Shown in pieces: positions 48,596 through 59,091 of a stretch of DNA of 64,000 bases. Each line of letters opens with the position of its first letter. Position 1 is the first letter of the stretch. The notes beneath the pieces were generated by a model. The model saw only the letters and a program-made list of their open reading frames with translations, was not told the DNA's origin and ran no database searches. The stretch is taken from NCBI GenBank assembly GCA_027493615.1, contig JAOSKK010000012.1, positions 496,001 through 560,000 of the forward strand, in the 5' to 3' direction. Made by a program: the position numbers and the translations under genes. The stretch comes from Verrucomicrobiota bacterium. Its GTDB lineage: Bacteria; Verrucomicrobiota; Verrucomicrobiia; Limisphaerales; J093.

Positions 48596-48631
48596 CCCCT
48601 CGGACGGCGGTAGTTCGGAAAGCAGAGCACC

Positions 48632-49827
48632 ATGAGCGGACCCTTCAACTGGCTGCGACAACTGGCGGCGGTCACGCGTTTCAGCCTGGCGAGCATCCCG
48701 CAGCGCGCCGGGGCGGTGGCGGCCGCGATGGTGGGCATCGCGGGGGTGGTGGCCGTCCTGGTGGGCACCCTGTCCATCGCGGAAGGTTTCCGCCAGGCGC
48801 TGCGGAGCTCGGGATCCCCGGAAGTGGCGCTCGTGATGCGCAGCGGTTCGGACAGCGAAAGCGTCAGTCTGCTCACGGGCGCGGAGGCGCGGTGGATTCG
48901 GGACGCGCCGGGTGTGCGCCGGACGGCCACGGGACCGCTGGCTTCCGCGGAGGCTTTGGTGATCATCAATCTCCCCAAACGCACCACGGGGACGGACGCG
49001 AATGTCCTCCTGCGCGGGGTGGAGGAGGCCGCCTTCCAGGTCCGGGAACAGGTGCGGATCGTGGAGGGGCGACGCTTCGAGCCGGGGCGCAACGAGGTCA
49101 TCATCGGAAGCGGCGCGGCGGCGGAGTATGCCGGCCTCGACGTGGGCGGCACGCTGCGGTTGGGTCGGGTGCATTGGCGCATCGTGGGTCGTTTCACGGC
49201 GCGCGGCGGCGTGGCGGAATCGGAGCTCTGGACCGACGCGGTCGCCGTCCAGAACGCCTACCAGCGCGGGAACACCTACCAGTCCGTCTTCGCGCGCCTC
49301 GCATCGCCGGGGGCGCTGGACGTGTTCGGAGGCGTTGAGCCGCGATCCGCGTCTCAACGTGAAGGTGCTGCGTCAGGACGAATACTACGCTGAACAGGGC
49401 CGATTGCTCTCGAACCTGATCACGGGGTTGGGCTCGGTGATCGCCGGACTCATGGGGCTGGGCGCGGTGTTCGGCGCGCTGAACACGATGTACTCGGCGG
49501 TGGCGGCCCGGACCCGCGAAATCGCCACGCTGCGGGCCCTCGGCTTTGGCAGCGGACCGGTGGTGGGGTCGGTGCTCGCGGAATCGCTGCTGATGGCCCT
49601 GCTGGGGCGGGCTCGGGGGCGGCCTGGCTTACCTGGCCTTCAACGGTTACCAGGCCGCGACGATGAACTGGCAGACGTTCAGCCAGGTGGCCTTCGCCTT
49701 CCGCGTCACCCCCGCGCTGCTCGTCCAGGGCGTGCTGTACGCGACTCTGATCGGCCTCCTGGGCGGTCTGTTTCCCGCCCTCCGCGCGGCGCGGTTGCCG
49801 GTGGTGGCCGGGTTGCGCGAGCCTTGA
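48632..49827 (+). CDS. ABC transporter permease, FtsX/MacB type (second of a pair, two frameshifts)
   Basis: The layout is the same as for the preceding gene: helix AGAVAAAMVGIAGVVAVLVG, a periplasmic domain (VIINLPKRTTGTDANVLLRG, EGRRFEPGRNEVIIGSGAAA, GRFTARGGVAESELWTDA), then LITGLGSVIAGLMGLGAVFG, the coupling loop RTREIATLRALGFGSGPVV and final helices ending VVAGLREP. Breaks lie near 49333 (ALDVF to EALSRDPRLNV) and near 49610 (LLMALLG to GLAYLAFNGYQ). The corrected length is about 398 residues. It was probably transcribed with the first permease. Confidence 0.85.
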
Positions 49828-49947
49828 GTGGACGACCCTGCCGGACCCGGGGGCGGCAGGGGAGGCGGGGCAGCGGCGGGTTGGAGGGGCGGGTTTGAGG
49901 GCGGGTTTTGGGGTGGCTTGCCGAGGGCGGAGCACCGAACATCGTGC

Positions 49948-51507
49948 ATGACCTTGACGCGCGCACTGATCCGGCTGCTGCTGGCCGGAATGGCCGGCCT
50001 GGGCCTGGCCGGCGAACCGGTTCGAACCTTCGGTCCGGACTCCCTCGCGGCGCTACGGGACGCCATCCAACGGCACGCCACCCAGCCCCGTTTCGCCCGG
50101 GCCCACTGGGGCATCCACATCGTCTCCCGCGACACCGGTGAGGTGCTGTTCACCGCCAACGCCGACAAGTTCTTCGTGCCCGCCTCGACGGCGAAGCTCT
50201 TCACCGGTGCCTTGGCGCTGGACCAACTCGGGCCCGAGCACCGCGTGCGCACGTCACTGTATGCGAGCGCCCCCGGATGCTCATGGCGTGCTCAAAGGCG
50301 ACCTCGTGTTGTATGGGCGGGGCGACCCGAGCCTGAGCCCGGCTGCCGCGGGTGGCGATTGGGACCAGGCGCTCGCGCCGCTGGTGGATGCGCTGGTGGC
50401 GGCGGGCGTGCGCGTGGTCACGGGTGATCTCGTGGCGGACACGAGCCACTTCCGGGGGCCGCCCCTGGGGTCGGGGTGGGAATATGACGACCTGTCCTGG
50501 TACTACGGGGCGGAGGTCTCCGCGCTGAGCGTCAACAACAACGCGCTCGATGTCATCGTCCGTCCGGCGGCTTCGGTGGGCCTGCCCGCCCAGGTGTTCC
50601 TCTTCCCTCAACGCATTACGTGGTGATCAGCAACCTCGCCCAGACGGTGCCGGCGGATGCCGCGCGTCGCCTCGACATACGCCGTGCCCCCGAGCAGAAC
50701 CTCGTGATCGCCCGGGGCAAGGTGCCGCTCGGCACCGGACCCGTGACTGAGTCCATCGCGGTACGGCGGCCGGCGGCCTGGCTGGGCCACGAGCTGAAAG
50801 CGGCGTTGCACCGGCGCGGCCTCGCCGTGCGGGGCTCGGTGGTGGTGGTGGACGCCGAAGCCCGCGATCGGACGCCCCTGGAGTACCGGCGGATGGTCGA
50901 GCTCGGCGGCACGTGGTCGCCGCCGTTGCGCGAGCGCCTGCCCCGGATGATGAAGCCATCCCAGAACCTCCAGGCCCAACTGCTCCTGCTCGAAGTGGGT
51001 GCCGCCCTGCCTGCCGCGCCTCCGGAGCTGACCACCGAACAGGCCGGGTTGCGCGCATTGCCCGCCTTTCTCGCCCGCGCCGGGCTCACCCCGGGCGAGG
51101 CCCGACTGGAGGAAGGCTCCGGTCTCTCGCGCCACAATCTGGTCACCCCGCGCGCGCTGGTGGGGTTGCTGGAGTACATGCTCCGCCATCCGCACGCCGG
51201 GGTCTTCACCAACTCACTGCCCGTGGCGGGTGTGGACGGCACCCTGCGCACCCGCCTGCGCGGCAGCGCCGCCGAGGGCAATCTGCACGGGAAAACTGGG
51301 AGCTTGAGCGGGGTCAACAGCCTCGCCGGTTACGTGACCACCCGGGCCGGCGAACCCCTGGTGTTCGCCCTCATGCTCAACCACTACAACGGTGGGCCCG
51401 GCGATCGGCCGGCGCGCGCCGAACTGGATGAGCTGGCGGTGCGGCTGGCCGGGTTGCGCCAGCACACGCGCGATGCTACGGCAACTCCCGGATCCGCAGC
51501 TCCCTGA
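49948..51507 (+). CDS. dacB: PBP4-type D-Ala-D-Ala carboxypeptidase/endopeptidase (two frameshifts)
   Basis: This peptidase S13 enzyme trims peptidoglycan in the periplasm. The signal peptide is MTLTRALIRLLLAGMAGLGL. Catalytic motifs are SxxK in VPASTAKLF (Ser80, Lys83), SxN in VSALSVNNNALDV and KTG in LHGKTGSLSGVN. Frames break near 50272 (YASAP to DAHGVLKGDLVLYG) and near 50612 (VFLFP to THYVVISNLAQTV). The corrected length is about 520 residues. Its 3' end overlaps that of the convergent DUF1080 gene by 32 bases. Confidence 0.9.
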
Positions 51508-52222
51508 ATTCGAGCGGCGCGCCCTCGGATTCCAGACACAGGAAACCGCTGGCCGGCTCACAGCGCGTCCCGCCCGAGACCTCTTCGCCGTTCACCCAGA
51601 GGCGGACCTCGCCGTTGATGGCGCGGACGTAGTAATGGTTCCATTCGCCCACCCCTTTGCTCAGGTTCTTGCGCGGGAAACTGCGCTGGCTGTTCGGCGC
51701 CGCCGGCGGGAACGGGACCATGCGGGACTTGCCCACCGGGAAGACGTCGCCGTTCGTCGTGAACCAGTCCGGCTTCTTTCCGGTCTGTTTCTCGTACTGC
51801 TCGGCATACCCGTGATCCAGGACTTGGACCTCGATGCCGCCGGGCGGGAGCTGGCCGGGCTGGAGACCCGTGAGGGCTTCCTCGCTGGCCCAGAGGAACA
51901 CGCCGGAGTTGCCCCCCGATTGCAGATGTCGCCACTGCACCACGAGTTCGAGGTTGGTGAAGGTCTGCCAGGTGCGGATCACCCCGATGGGCTGGCCGGT
52001 GCAGGTGATGATCCCGTCCTTCCAGGTCCACGTGTCGGCGTGGCAATTGACGTTCGTGAAATCGGCCTCGCCCAGCGCCCGCCAGCCAAGGCCCGTGCCA
52101 TCCACCCAGGCCCGGGGCAGGGCGTCCGGCGATTCGGCCGCACGCGCCGGGGACGAGCCGGCCAGGCCGAGGAAACTCGCGAGCCAGAAGAGGGCGAGGA
52201 AAGCGCGCAGGTGGTTGTTCAT
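51476..52222 (-). CDS. DUF1080 (3-keto-disaccharide hydrolase-like) secreted protein
   Basis: This intact 248-residue protein has a signal peptide (MNNHLRAFLALFWLASFLGL, cleavage after ARA). It is a single concanavalin-like DUF1080 domain: CHADTWTWKDGIITCTGQPI, NLELVVQWRHLQSGGNSGVF, GIEVQVLDHGYAEQYEKQTG, GEWNHYYVRAINGEVRLWVN and GFLCLESEGAPLEFRELRI. Unlike the gene at 6827 it has no extra C-terminal domain. Confidence 0.92.
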   Translation of the reverse strand: MNNHLRAFLALFWLASFLGLAGSSPARAAESPDALPRAWVDGTGLGWRALGEADFTNVNCHADTWTWKDGIITCTGQPIGVIRTWQTFTNLELVVQWRHLQSGGNSGVFLWASEEALTGLQPGQLPPGGIEVQVLDHGYAEQYEKQTGKKPDWFTTNGDVFPVGKSRMVPFPPAAPNSQRSFPRKNLSKGVGEWNHYYVRAINGEVRLWVNGEEVSGGTRCEPASGFLCLESEGAPLEFRELRIRELP

Positions 52223-52462
52223 GGGCCCAGCCTAGCGCCCCGCGGTGGTGCGCTTGGCCACCCCCTTTGCGGGCCCTTCCGATCGGGCAGCCGAACCGAC
52301 AGGGAGAACCGTCTGCCAGCAGCCCGGCATCCAGGCCCCGTCCAGGCACCTGGATCACTCGCGAAAAGACCTCGGATCGGCGCGGCATTTCGAGGCCGCA
52401 GACGGCGTCATCAAACAGGCGGCTCGCGCTCCATCTCGTGTCTCTGGTAGGCTTTGACCGTA

Positions 52463-53668
52463 ATGATGCGATATGGCGATGCGGAGCTTGAAAGGCTCTT
52501 GACCGAAACCGAATCCGACCTGGCCGAGCGCAAGGAAACGTGGCAGGGCGATGCGCCCGACAAGGGGCGGCAGGCCATCTGTGCGTTCGCCAATGATCTA
52601 CCGGACCACGGCAAACCCGGCGTGTTGTTGGTCGGCGCCAAGGACGATGGATCCTCCTCGCGCCTGCCGATCACCGACGAACTCCTCCGCACCCTGGCGG
52701 ACATCAAGACCGACGGGCAGATTCTCCCGCCGCCAACCTTACTCGTCGAGAAGCGCCTCCTGAAGGGGACGGAGATGGCTGTGGTCACCGTGCAACCTGC
52801 GGACGCCCCCGGTCCGTTACCGGGGCCGGATCTGGATTCGGCTCGGACCCCGGCGCGGGATCGCCACCGCACAGGATGAGCGCATCTTGAATGAGAAGCG
52901 TCGTCATCGCGACCTGCCCTTCGACCTGCAACCGATCCCGTCCTCCACGATTGCCGATCTGAACCGTCGCTTGTTCGAGGAGGACTATCTCCCCGCGGCA
53001 TTCGCGCCGGACATCCTCGCTGCGAACGACCGCAGTTACGAGGAGCGCCTCGCCGCCTGCCGGATGATCGCCACCGCCGATCAACCCACGCCGACGATGC
53101 TCGGGGTTCTCGTCCTCGGCGTGCGTCCGGAGGACTTCATTGGTGGCGACTACATCCAGTTTCTTCGGATCGGCGGCAGCAAGCTCAGCGATCCCATCCT
53201 GGACTCGAAGCGCATCTCCGGACCGCTGGCTTCGCTGCTGCGCGAACTGGACGTGGTGCTGGCAGCCTATGTGCAGACCCGCGTGGACCCCACCGCCGGT
53301 CCGGTAGAAAAGCGGACCTCCAATTACCCGTTGCCCGCGCTGCAGCAGTTGGTCCGCAACGCGGTGATGCACCGCACCTACGAAGCAACCAACGCGCCGG
53401 TTCGCATCACGTGGTTCAACGACCGGATCGAGATCCTCAGCCCCGGCGGCCCCTTTGGCTTGGTGACCATCGAGAACTTCGGCCAGCCAGGCGTCGTGGA
53501 CTACCGAAACCGCAACCTTGCCGAAGCGATGCGGGTACTTGGCTTCGTGCAGCGGTTCGGCGTGGGACTGGCCATCGCTCGCCAGCGGTTGGCCGATAAC
53601 GGCAATCCCCCATGGAATTGCTGCCTGCCCAAAACCATGTCCTGGTCACCCTTCGCCCTGCCCCATGA
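52463..53668 (+). CDS. AlbA_2/HATPase_c_4 ATP-binding protein (frameshifted)
   Basis: The N-terminal Schlafen/AlbA_2-like module has ELERLLTETESDLAERKETW, GRQAICAFANDLPDHGKPGV then LLVGAKDDG, and MAVVTVQPADAP. In the next frame it continues PVRYRGRIWIRLGPRRGIAT. The C-terminal GHKL-like part reads LPALQQLVRNAVMHRTYEAT (ATP-binding Asn), RIEILSPGGPFGLVTIENFG and YRNRNLAEAMRVLGFVQRFG then VGLAIAR. Frames break near 52805 and near 53610, where one C restores MELLPAQNHVLVTLRPAP and a stop at 53668. It has about 401 residues. This class includes transcriptional regulators and defence-associated proteins. The stop overlaps the ParA start (ATGA). Confidence 0.82.
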
Positions 53669-54672
53669 GCACCCCCGTCATCACCTTCTTCAACAACAAA
53701 GGCGGCGTCGGCAAGACCTCGCTGGTCTATCACCTTTCCTGGATGTGCTCCGAGATGGGGCACCGTGTGTTGGCCCTGGACCTGGATCCGCAGGCCAACC
53801 TCACCGCGGCGTTCCTGGAGGAAGAGAGGTTGGAAGAGCTTTGGGAGAACTCGACCGGCCCCGTCACCATCTATCGGGCAGTTCAACCGCTTATGGAGGT
53901 GGGCGATTTGCAGGAGCCGGTGCTCATCAACCTGACCCGCGGTTTGCATCTCATTCCGGGCGACGTGGCCCTGGCTGGTTTCGAAGAGACGCTCTCGAAC
54001 GTCTGGCCCGACAGCATGGGGGACAGCAATCTGTACCGGTCCTTCCGAATTCTGACCGCCTTTTGGCAAGTGGCCCAGATGGCGGCCCGCGGCGTCCAGG
54101 CCGACCTCATCCTAGCGGATGTCGGCCCGAACCTCGGTGCCATCAACCGGTCGGTGCTCATCGGAACCGACTACGTCGTGATTCCGTTGGGTGCCGACCT
54201 CTTCTCGTTGCAGGGTCTCAAGAACCTCGGGCCGACACTGCGATCGTGGCGCACCCTGTGGCGCAAGCGGCTGGAGAACTGGCAGACCCCGTCGTTCGAA
54301 CTGCCCCAGGGGACCATGCAGCCGGTGGGCTACATCGTCCAGCAGCACAGTGTCCGGTTGACCCGCCCCGTGAAGGCCTATGACCGGTGGGTGAAACGGA
54401 TGCCTGGGGTCTATCACCAGAGCGTCCTCGGCGAAACGGGGGGCGCAGCCCTGGCCCCGGCTGGTGATCCTCACTGCCTGGCCACACTCAAACACTACCG
54501 CAGTCTCATTCCCATGGCCCAGGAAGCGCGCACTCCGATCTTCGCTTTGACCCCGGCTCAAGGGGCCATCGGGAGCCACGCCGTCGCGGTGCACGACGCC
54601 TACGCTGACTTCCAAGCGTTGGCAGCGAGGATCCTCCGCCAGGTCCTCGCGCCCCCGCCGCGGTGTCCCTGA
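53665..54672 (+). CDS. ParA/MinD-family ATPase
   Basis: This intact 335-residue deviant-Walker ATPase has KGGVGKTS at residues 12-19 and ALDLDPQANLTAAFLEEERL immediately after, the Walker A' and LDxDPQ elements. Walker B-like ADLILADVGPNLGAINRSVL and TDYVVIPLGADLFSLQGLKN follow. No ParB or DNA-binding partner and no parS-like cluster is visible. It is translationally coupled to the AlbA_2/HATPase gene, which argues for a two-protein system other than ordinary chromosome segregation. Its C-terminal region (VYHQSVLGETGGAAL, HYRSLIPMAQEARTPIF) is typical of solitary ParA proteins. Confidence 0.9.
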   Translation: MSTPVITFFNNKGGVGKTSLVYHLSWMCSEMGHRVLALDLDPQANLTAAFLEEERLEELWENSTGPVTIYRAVQPLMEVGDLQEPVLINLTRGLHLIPGDVALAGFEETLSNVWPDSMGDSNLYRSFRILTAFWQVAQMAARGVQADLILADVGPNLGAINRSVLIGTDYVVIPLGADLFSLQGLKNLGPTLRSWRTLWRKRLENWQTPSFELPQGTMQPVGYIVQQHSVRLTRPVKAYDRWVKRMPGVYHQSVLGETGGAALAPAGDPHCLATLKHYRSLIPMAQEARTPIFALTPAQGAIGSHAVAVHDAYADFQALAARILRQVLAPPPRCP

Positions 54673-54834
54673 GCCGTTCTGCCTTCGAACTGGCGTCGCC
54701 CCGGTTCGCACCGGAGGCGCGACGGGGAACAACGCGTGGACAACCCGCCGCACGTGCGTCGGCAAAAGCCTTTGACGCTGATCGGGTCCGCCGCTAACCA
54801 TCCCCGAAAACGTGCCCGAACCGCAAGGTGTTGG

Positions 54835-55580
54835 ATGATCACCGGTATCCCAATCCTCGGCCGCAGCGAGCTGGACCTGCTTTACATCTGGAATCAGGCC
54901 ACCTTCGAAGGCAAAGCCATCATCATCCTGCTCCTGCTCTTCTCGATCATCGCGTGGTCCATCATGGCCACCAAGGCCGTCGAGATGCGCCAGGCGCGCA
55001 AGCTCAACGGCTACTTCGACGCCGAGTTCCGCAGCCAGCGCCACGTCCTGGCCATCTTCGACCGGCGTGTGCAGGTGGACGGCTGCCCGCTCTTCGCCGT
55101 CTACCAGGGCGGCTGCCAGGAACTCGACACCCGCTTGCGCTCCCGGGAGGGCGACCGGCGATCGCGGGTGTCGCTGACCGCGATGGAGCACGTCAAGCGC
55201 ACCCTCGAACGCGCCGTCGCCCAGCAGTCCCTCAAGCTCGAGTCCGGTCTCATCCTGCTGGCCATCGCCGTGTCCGGCGCCCCGTTCCTCGGCCTGCTGG
55301 GCACCGTCTGGGGGGTCATGAGCGCCTTCAGCGGCGTGGCCAAGGCCGCCGTCGCGGGCGGCCGGGCCGACCTCGCGGCCATGGCGCCCGGCGTGGCCGC
55401 CGCCCTCATCACGACCGTGGCCGGCCTTTTGGTCGCCATCCCTCGATGTTCGGCTACAACTGGCTCGTCCACAACCTGCGCGTCCTGACGGTCGAGCTGG
55501 ACAACTTCGCGCAGGAACTCGCCTCGAAGATGGAAACCGAATTCCTGCGCGAGGAGGACGAGGAAGCCGTCCCCGGCTGA
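54835..55580 (+). CDS. tolQ: TolQ/ExbB-type proton channel protein (one frameshift)
   Basis: This inner-membrane protein has three helices (AIIILLLLFSIIAWSIMATK; LILLAIAVSGAPFLGLLGTV; ALITTVAGLLVAIPSMFGYN) and the MotA/TolQ/ExbB signature FLGLLGTVWGVMSAFSGVAK. With TolR it harnesses proton motive force to drive TolA. The ATG at 54835 was chosen at the start of homology. One C is missing near 55441: VAIP then SMFGYNWLVHNLRVL, ending at 55580. The corrected length is about 248 residues. It is the first gene of the tol-pal-tat operon. Confidence 0.9.
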
Positions 55581-55599
55581 GGGCCGGGTCCCGCGTCGC

Positions 55600-56018
55600 A
55601 TGCGCCGCTTCTCGCAACGCAACGCGCTGGTGACGTTGAGCGACATCAACATCACCCCGCTCCTGGACCTGGCGTTCGTGCTCCTGATCATCTTCGTCAT
55701 CACGACCCCCTGCTCGAGCAGAGCTTGGATCTCCGCCTTCCCGAGGGGGGGCAGGCCGTCCAGCGGGTGCCACGCGAGAACATCCGGGTCGTGGACGTGG
55801 ACAAGCAGGGGCGGTATTTCATCGATCGCACAGCCTTTTCGCTCGACCAACTCGAACAACTGCTGGTCCGGGAAGGCCAGGCCAATCCGGAACTGGTCGT
55901 GCGGATCCGCGCCGACCAGGAGAGTCAGGCCCGCCACTTCTACCCCCTGATCGACCGCCTTCTGCGCAACAACCTCACCAGAATCTCGCTCGCCACTGAG
56001 CCGTCTAACCCTCGATGA
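55600..56018 (+). CDS. tolR: TolR/ExbD-type protein (one frameshift)
   Basis: The single N-terminal helix has the TolR signature with the channel aspartate (LSDINITPLLDLAFVLLIIF). The periplasmic domain follows after a missing C near 55710: LLEQSLDLRLPEGGQAVQRV, VDVDKQGRYFIDRTAFSLDQ and LVVRIRADQESQARHFYPLI. The corrected length is about 139 residues. The stop overlaps the tolA/tonB start (ATGA at 56015-56018). Confidence 0.9.
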
Positions 56019-56871
56019 AACGGCTCGAACGCGAATGCCTGGCTGCCTCACTCATCCTGCACACCGTGCTGCTGGGGGTGCTCGTGGTGGGATCCGGCTT
56101 CTCCGCCCGCGTGCCCCCCACCGAAGAGGTCACCCTCCTGACCTTCATCCCGGATTACCTGACCGATTCCCCTTTCCAGGAGGAGGCTCGCCCTCGCCAC
56201 CCCCGCCCCAGCCCGCGCCGCCCGTTGTCACGCCGCCCGCTCCGGCTCCCCCCGCGCCGGCACCCGAGCCCAAGACACCTCCCCGGGTCGAACCGCCGCC
56301 CAAACCCGCGCCCAAGCGGCCCGACCCGGAACCCGAACCTGCGCCGCCGCCCCGCCGCATCGAGCCGAACCTCAAACCCGTGACCCGGCCGCCGGACCGT
56401 GCCAAGGCCGACCGTGAGCGGGCCGAGGCCCGGGAGCGCGAGCGGGCGGAGGCGGAGTCCCGGCGCCTCGCCGAGATCCACGGGCAGCGCGTCAACCGCC
56501 TGGTGACCGGCCTCCAGCAAAACCTTTCCAGCAGCACGAGCGTGACCGTCCCCGGCACGGGCGGCGCCACCTACGCCAGCTATTCGAGTTACGTGGACCT
56601 GATCTATCGCACCGCCTGGGCCCCGCTCAAGCCGCGCGAGACCACCGAAGCCAGCGCCTCCGTCCTCGTCCGCGTGGTCATCGCGCGCGACGGCACCGTC
56701 ATTTCGAGCGAGATCCGTCGCCGTTCCGGCAACGCCGCCCTCGACCAGTCGGTGCGTGCGACGCTGGACCGGGTGCGCACCATCGGACGCCCTTTCCCCG
56801 AAGGCGCGCGGGATTCCCAGCGCGAATTTGACATCGAGTTCAACCTCCAATCCGCCGGCGCGGCCGGCTAG
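56015..56871 (+). CDS. TolA/TonB-type energy transducer (one frameshift)
   Basis: An N-terminal anchor (SLILHTVLLGVLVVGSGF) leads to a long Pro/Glu/Arg-rich spacer: PPAPAPPAPAPEPKTPPR, then a charged coiled coil (KADRERAEARERERAEAESR). The TonB C-terminal domain reads YSSYVDLIYRTAWAPLKPRE, SASVLVRVVIARDGTVISSE and SGNAALDQSVRATLDRVRTI. The frame breaks near 56187 at the start of the Pro-rich spacer. The corrected length is about 285 residues. Its place between tolR and tolB makes it the functional TolA, although the C-terminal domain is TonB-like. It might also serve the receptor at 44348. Confidence 0.88.
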
Positions 56872-56887
56872 TCGTCCCCTTCTCGTC

Positions 56888-58058
56888 ATGCGTTCTTCTG
56901 CCCTGCTCCTGATCGGCGGGTTCACCCTCGCCACGCTGTTCACCCCCCCTCCGCGCCGCGGAAGCCATCAAGATCACCGAGTACGCCGCCGCCACTCAGA
57001 AGCCCATCCCCATTGCCCTGGTCGGCTACACCGGCGAGGTCGCCGCCGTCCTCGAATTCGATCTGTTCGTGGTCGGGTTCAAGACCGTGCCCGAGGACGC
57101 CGCCCAGTTCACCTTGCGGGGCGGCAACCGTGACCAGGTCGAGGGACGGCTCACGGACAACGTCAGCAAGGCGGTCAAGCTGGCCAAGACCTACGCCGGC
57201 GGGACGCTCCGCGCCCAGGCCCACGCGCTGGCCGATGACGTGGTCCAGGCGATCACCGGCCAGCCCGGCATCGCCCGCAGCAAGATCGCGTTCAAGGTGG
57301 TGAAGGGCCGCTCGAGCGAAATCTACGTGGCCGATTACGATGGCTTCGGCGCTCGCGCCATGACGCAGGACGGCTCCGTGGTGGCGGCACCCGCGTGGGT
57401 CCCCGGCCAGCGGAAGCTCTACTACGTCACCTACAAGTTTGGCAACGCCGACATCCTTGGACACGACCTCGGCAGCGGCGCGCGGCAGCTCGTGGCGCGT
57501 TACACGGGCTCGAACATCACGCCCGCGCTGTCGCCCGACGGCAAGCGCGTGGCGATGATCCTGAGCAAGGGCGGCAACCCCGACCTCTACGTGGCGGACT
57601 TGGACGGCGGGAACCTCCGGCAGTTGACCAAGACCCCCGAGGACGAATCCTCGCCGTGCTGGTCCCCGGATGGCCGGACGATCTGCGTCGCCACCCGCAT
57701 GGGCGGGCGTCGCGTCCTGGCCACCATCCCGGCGGCCGGCGGCACCCTCACCCGCCTGGTCACCGCGGGGGTGGCCAACCCCTCGGAACCCGACTGGTCG
57801 CCCGACGGCCGCTGGATCGCCTTCACGGCGCAGATGCGGAACTTCGAGATCTGCGTGGTGCCGGCCAGCGGTGGTGAGGTCAAACTGTACGTCGCGGGGG
57901 AAGACCCGGCCTGGGCCGGCAACTCGCGGACGCTCGCCTTCACGCGGCGGGCCGGCGCAGGCAAGCGCGTCCTGTCTTTGCTTGACGTGCCCACCAAACA
58001 ATCCAAGGATTTGCCCCACACCGTCGGCGTGAGCTCGCAACCGGCGTGGGCCAAATAA
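56888..58058 (+). CDS. tolB: TolB beta-propeller protein (one frameshift)
   Basis: This periplasmic Tol-Pal component has signal peptide MRSSALLLIGGFTLATLF. A run of seven Cs near 56943 seems one too long; removing it gives TPLRAAEAIKITEY and joins the rest. The N-terminal domain (VGYTGEVAAVLEFDLFVVGF, LADDVVQAITGQPGIARSKI) is followed by WD40-like PD40 blades: YVADYDGFGARAMTQDGSVV, ITPALSPDGKRVAMILSKGG, SSPCWSPDGRTICVATRMGG and SEPDWSPDGRWIAFTAQMRN. The corrected length is about 390 residues. Confidence 0.92.
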
Positions 58059-58083
58059 TACGGTCTCAGTAGAATTCACACAC

Positions 58084-58692
58084 ATGAAACGGACGCTTTG
58101 CCTGAATGCAATCGCGGTGGCTATCGCGGTGGTGGTTGGCGGGGTCGGCTGTCGGAAGTCCCCCAAGGCCGTGACCCCGATCCCGGCGCGGGCAATGCGT
58201 GCGCCCGGACCCACCACCACGCCCGGCCCCATCGGCGGCGGCGGGACCCTCGACGCGGATGGCACCGGCGGCATCGGCTCCCAGACCCCTTCCGGCTTTA
58301 ACGCCCTCGCCGGCATGGGTGAATTCGAAGGCATGCTGATGGACACGAACGCGTTTGCCGCCGCGACCGTATACTTCGACTTCGACAGCTCCGTGGTGAA
58401 GTCCAGCGAGTTCGCGAAAGCCAACTCCGTCGCCGACCAACTCAAATTGCAGCCGACGCACAAGCTCCTCATCGACGGCCACTGCGACGAGCGCGGCACC
58501 GAGGAATACAACCGCGCACTGGGCGAACGCCGCGCGCTGGCGCTCCGCGAATACCTCATCGGCCGCGGGCTCGGCGGCGAACGCATCCGCACCCGCAGTT
58601 GGGGTGAGGATATGCCCGCGGATCCCGGCCACGACGAACTGGCCTGGAGCCGGAACCGCCGCGGCGAGTTCATTCTCTTGTTGCCGCCCTGA
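58084..58692 (+). CDS. pal: Pal, peptidoglycan-associated OmpA-family lipoprotein
   Basis: This intact 202-residue lipoprotein has a signal ending VVGGVGC (Cys23) and a Gly/Pro/Thr-rich linker. The OmpA C-terminal domain reads AATVYFDFDSSVVKSSEFAK and KLLIDGHCDERGTEEYNRAL then GERRALALREYLIGRGL. It anchors the outer membrane to peptidoglycan and interacts with TolB. It is 25 bases downstream of tolB. Confidence 0.95.
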   Translation: MKRTLCLNAIAVAIAVVVGGVGCRKSPKAVTPIPARAMRAPGPTTTPGPIGGGGTLDADGTGGIGSQTPSGFNALAGMGEFEGMLMDTNAFAAATVYFDFDSSVVKSSEFAKANSVADQLKLQPTHKLLIDGHCDERGTEEYNRALGERRALALREYLIGRGLGGERIRTRSWGEDMPADPGHDELAWSRNRRGEFILLLPP

Positions 58693-58806
58693 GCCGGGGT
58701 TCCTGCCTCTCCTGCCTCCTACCGCACCAGCCAGCCAACCTCTGAGTCCGTCTCTCAACTCGTTTTGCCGCTTGTCCCCCCGGGGTGAGGGCGTATCTTT
58801 CGCCCG

Positions 58807-59091
58807 ATGAATGTTATGGAAATCCACTCGTTCGGCTTTCTCGGTTGGCCCGAGATCATGGGCATCCTGCTGGTCATGCTGCTCCTGTTCGGCGCCAAGA
58901 AACTCCCCGAGCTCGCCAAGGGCTTGGGCAAGGGCATCCATGAGTTCAAGAAGGCCTCGCGCGAGGTCCAGGATGAGCTCCAGCGTGCGGTCGAGGAAGA
59001 ACCCCCTCGCAGCCCACTCTCCCCGCCCCGCCCGAGCGTCGCCGCCAATCCCACCGAACCTGCCCCCACCGCCAAGGGCTGGGTGTCTTGA
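58807..59091 (+). CDS. tatA: Sec-independent translocase TatA/TatE
   Basis: This 94-residue protein has a short N-terminal helix ([20 protein letters not shown]), the [17 protein letters not shown] hinge that defines TatA, an amphipathic helix ([18 protein letters not shown]) and a Pro-rich acidic tail. It forms the Tat pore. It is intact and directly precedes tatC. Confidence 0.95.
   Translation: MNVMEIHSFGFLGWPEIMGILLVMLLLFGAKKLPELAKGLGKGIHEFKKASREVQDELQRAVEEEPPRSPLSPPRPSVAANPTEPAPTAKGWVS

Noticed and set aside
53665..54672. Chromosomal ParAB partition locus
   Set aside because: No ParB gene or parS-like inverted repeats are adjacent, and the gene is coupled to an AlbA_2/HATPase protein instead.
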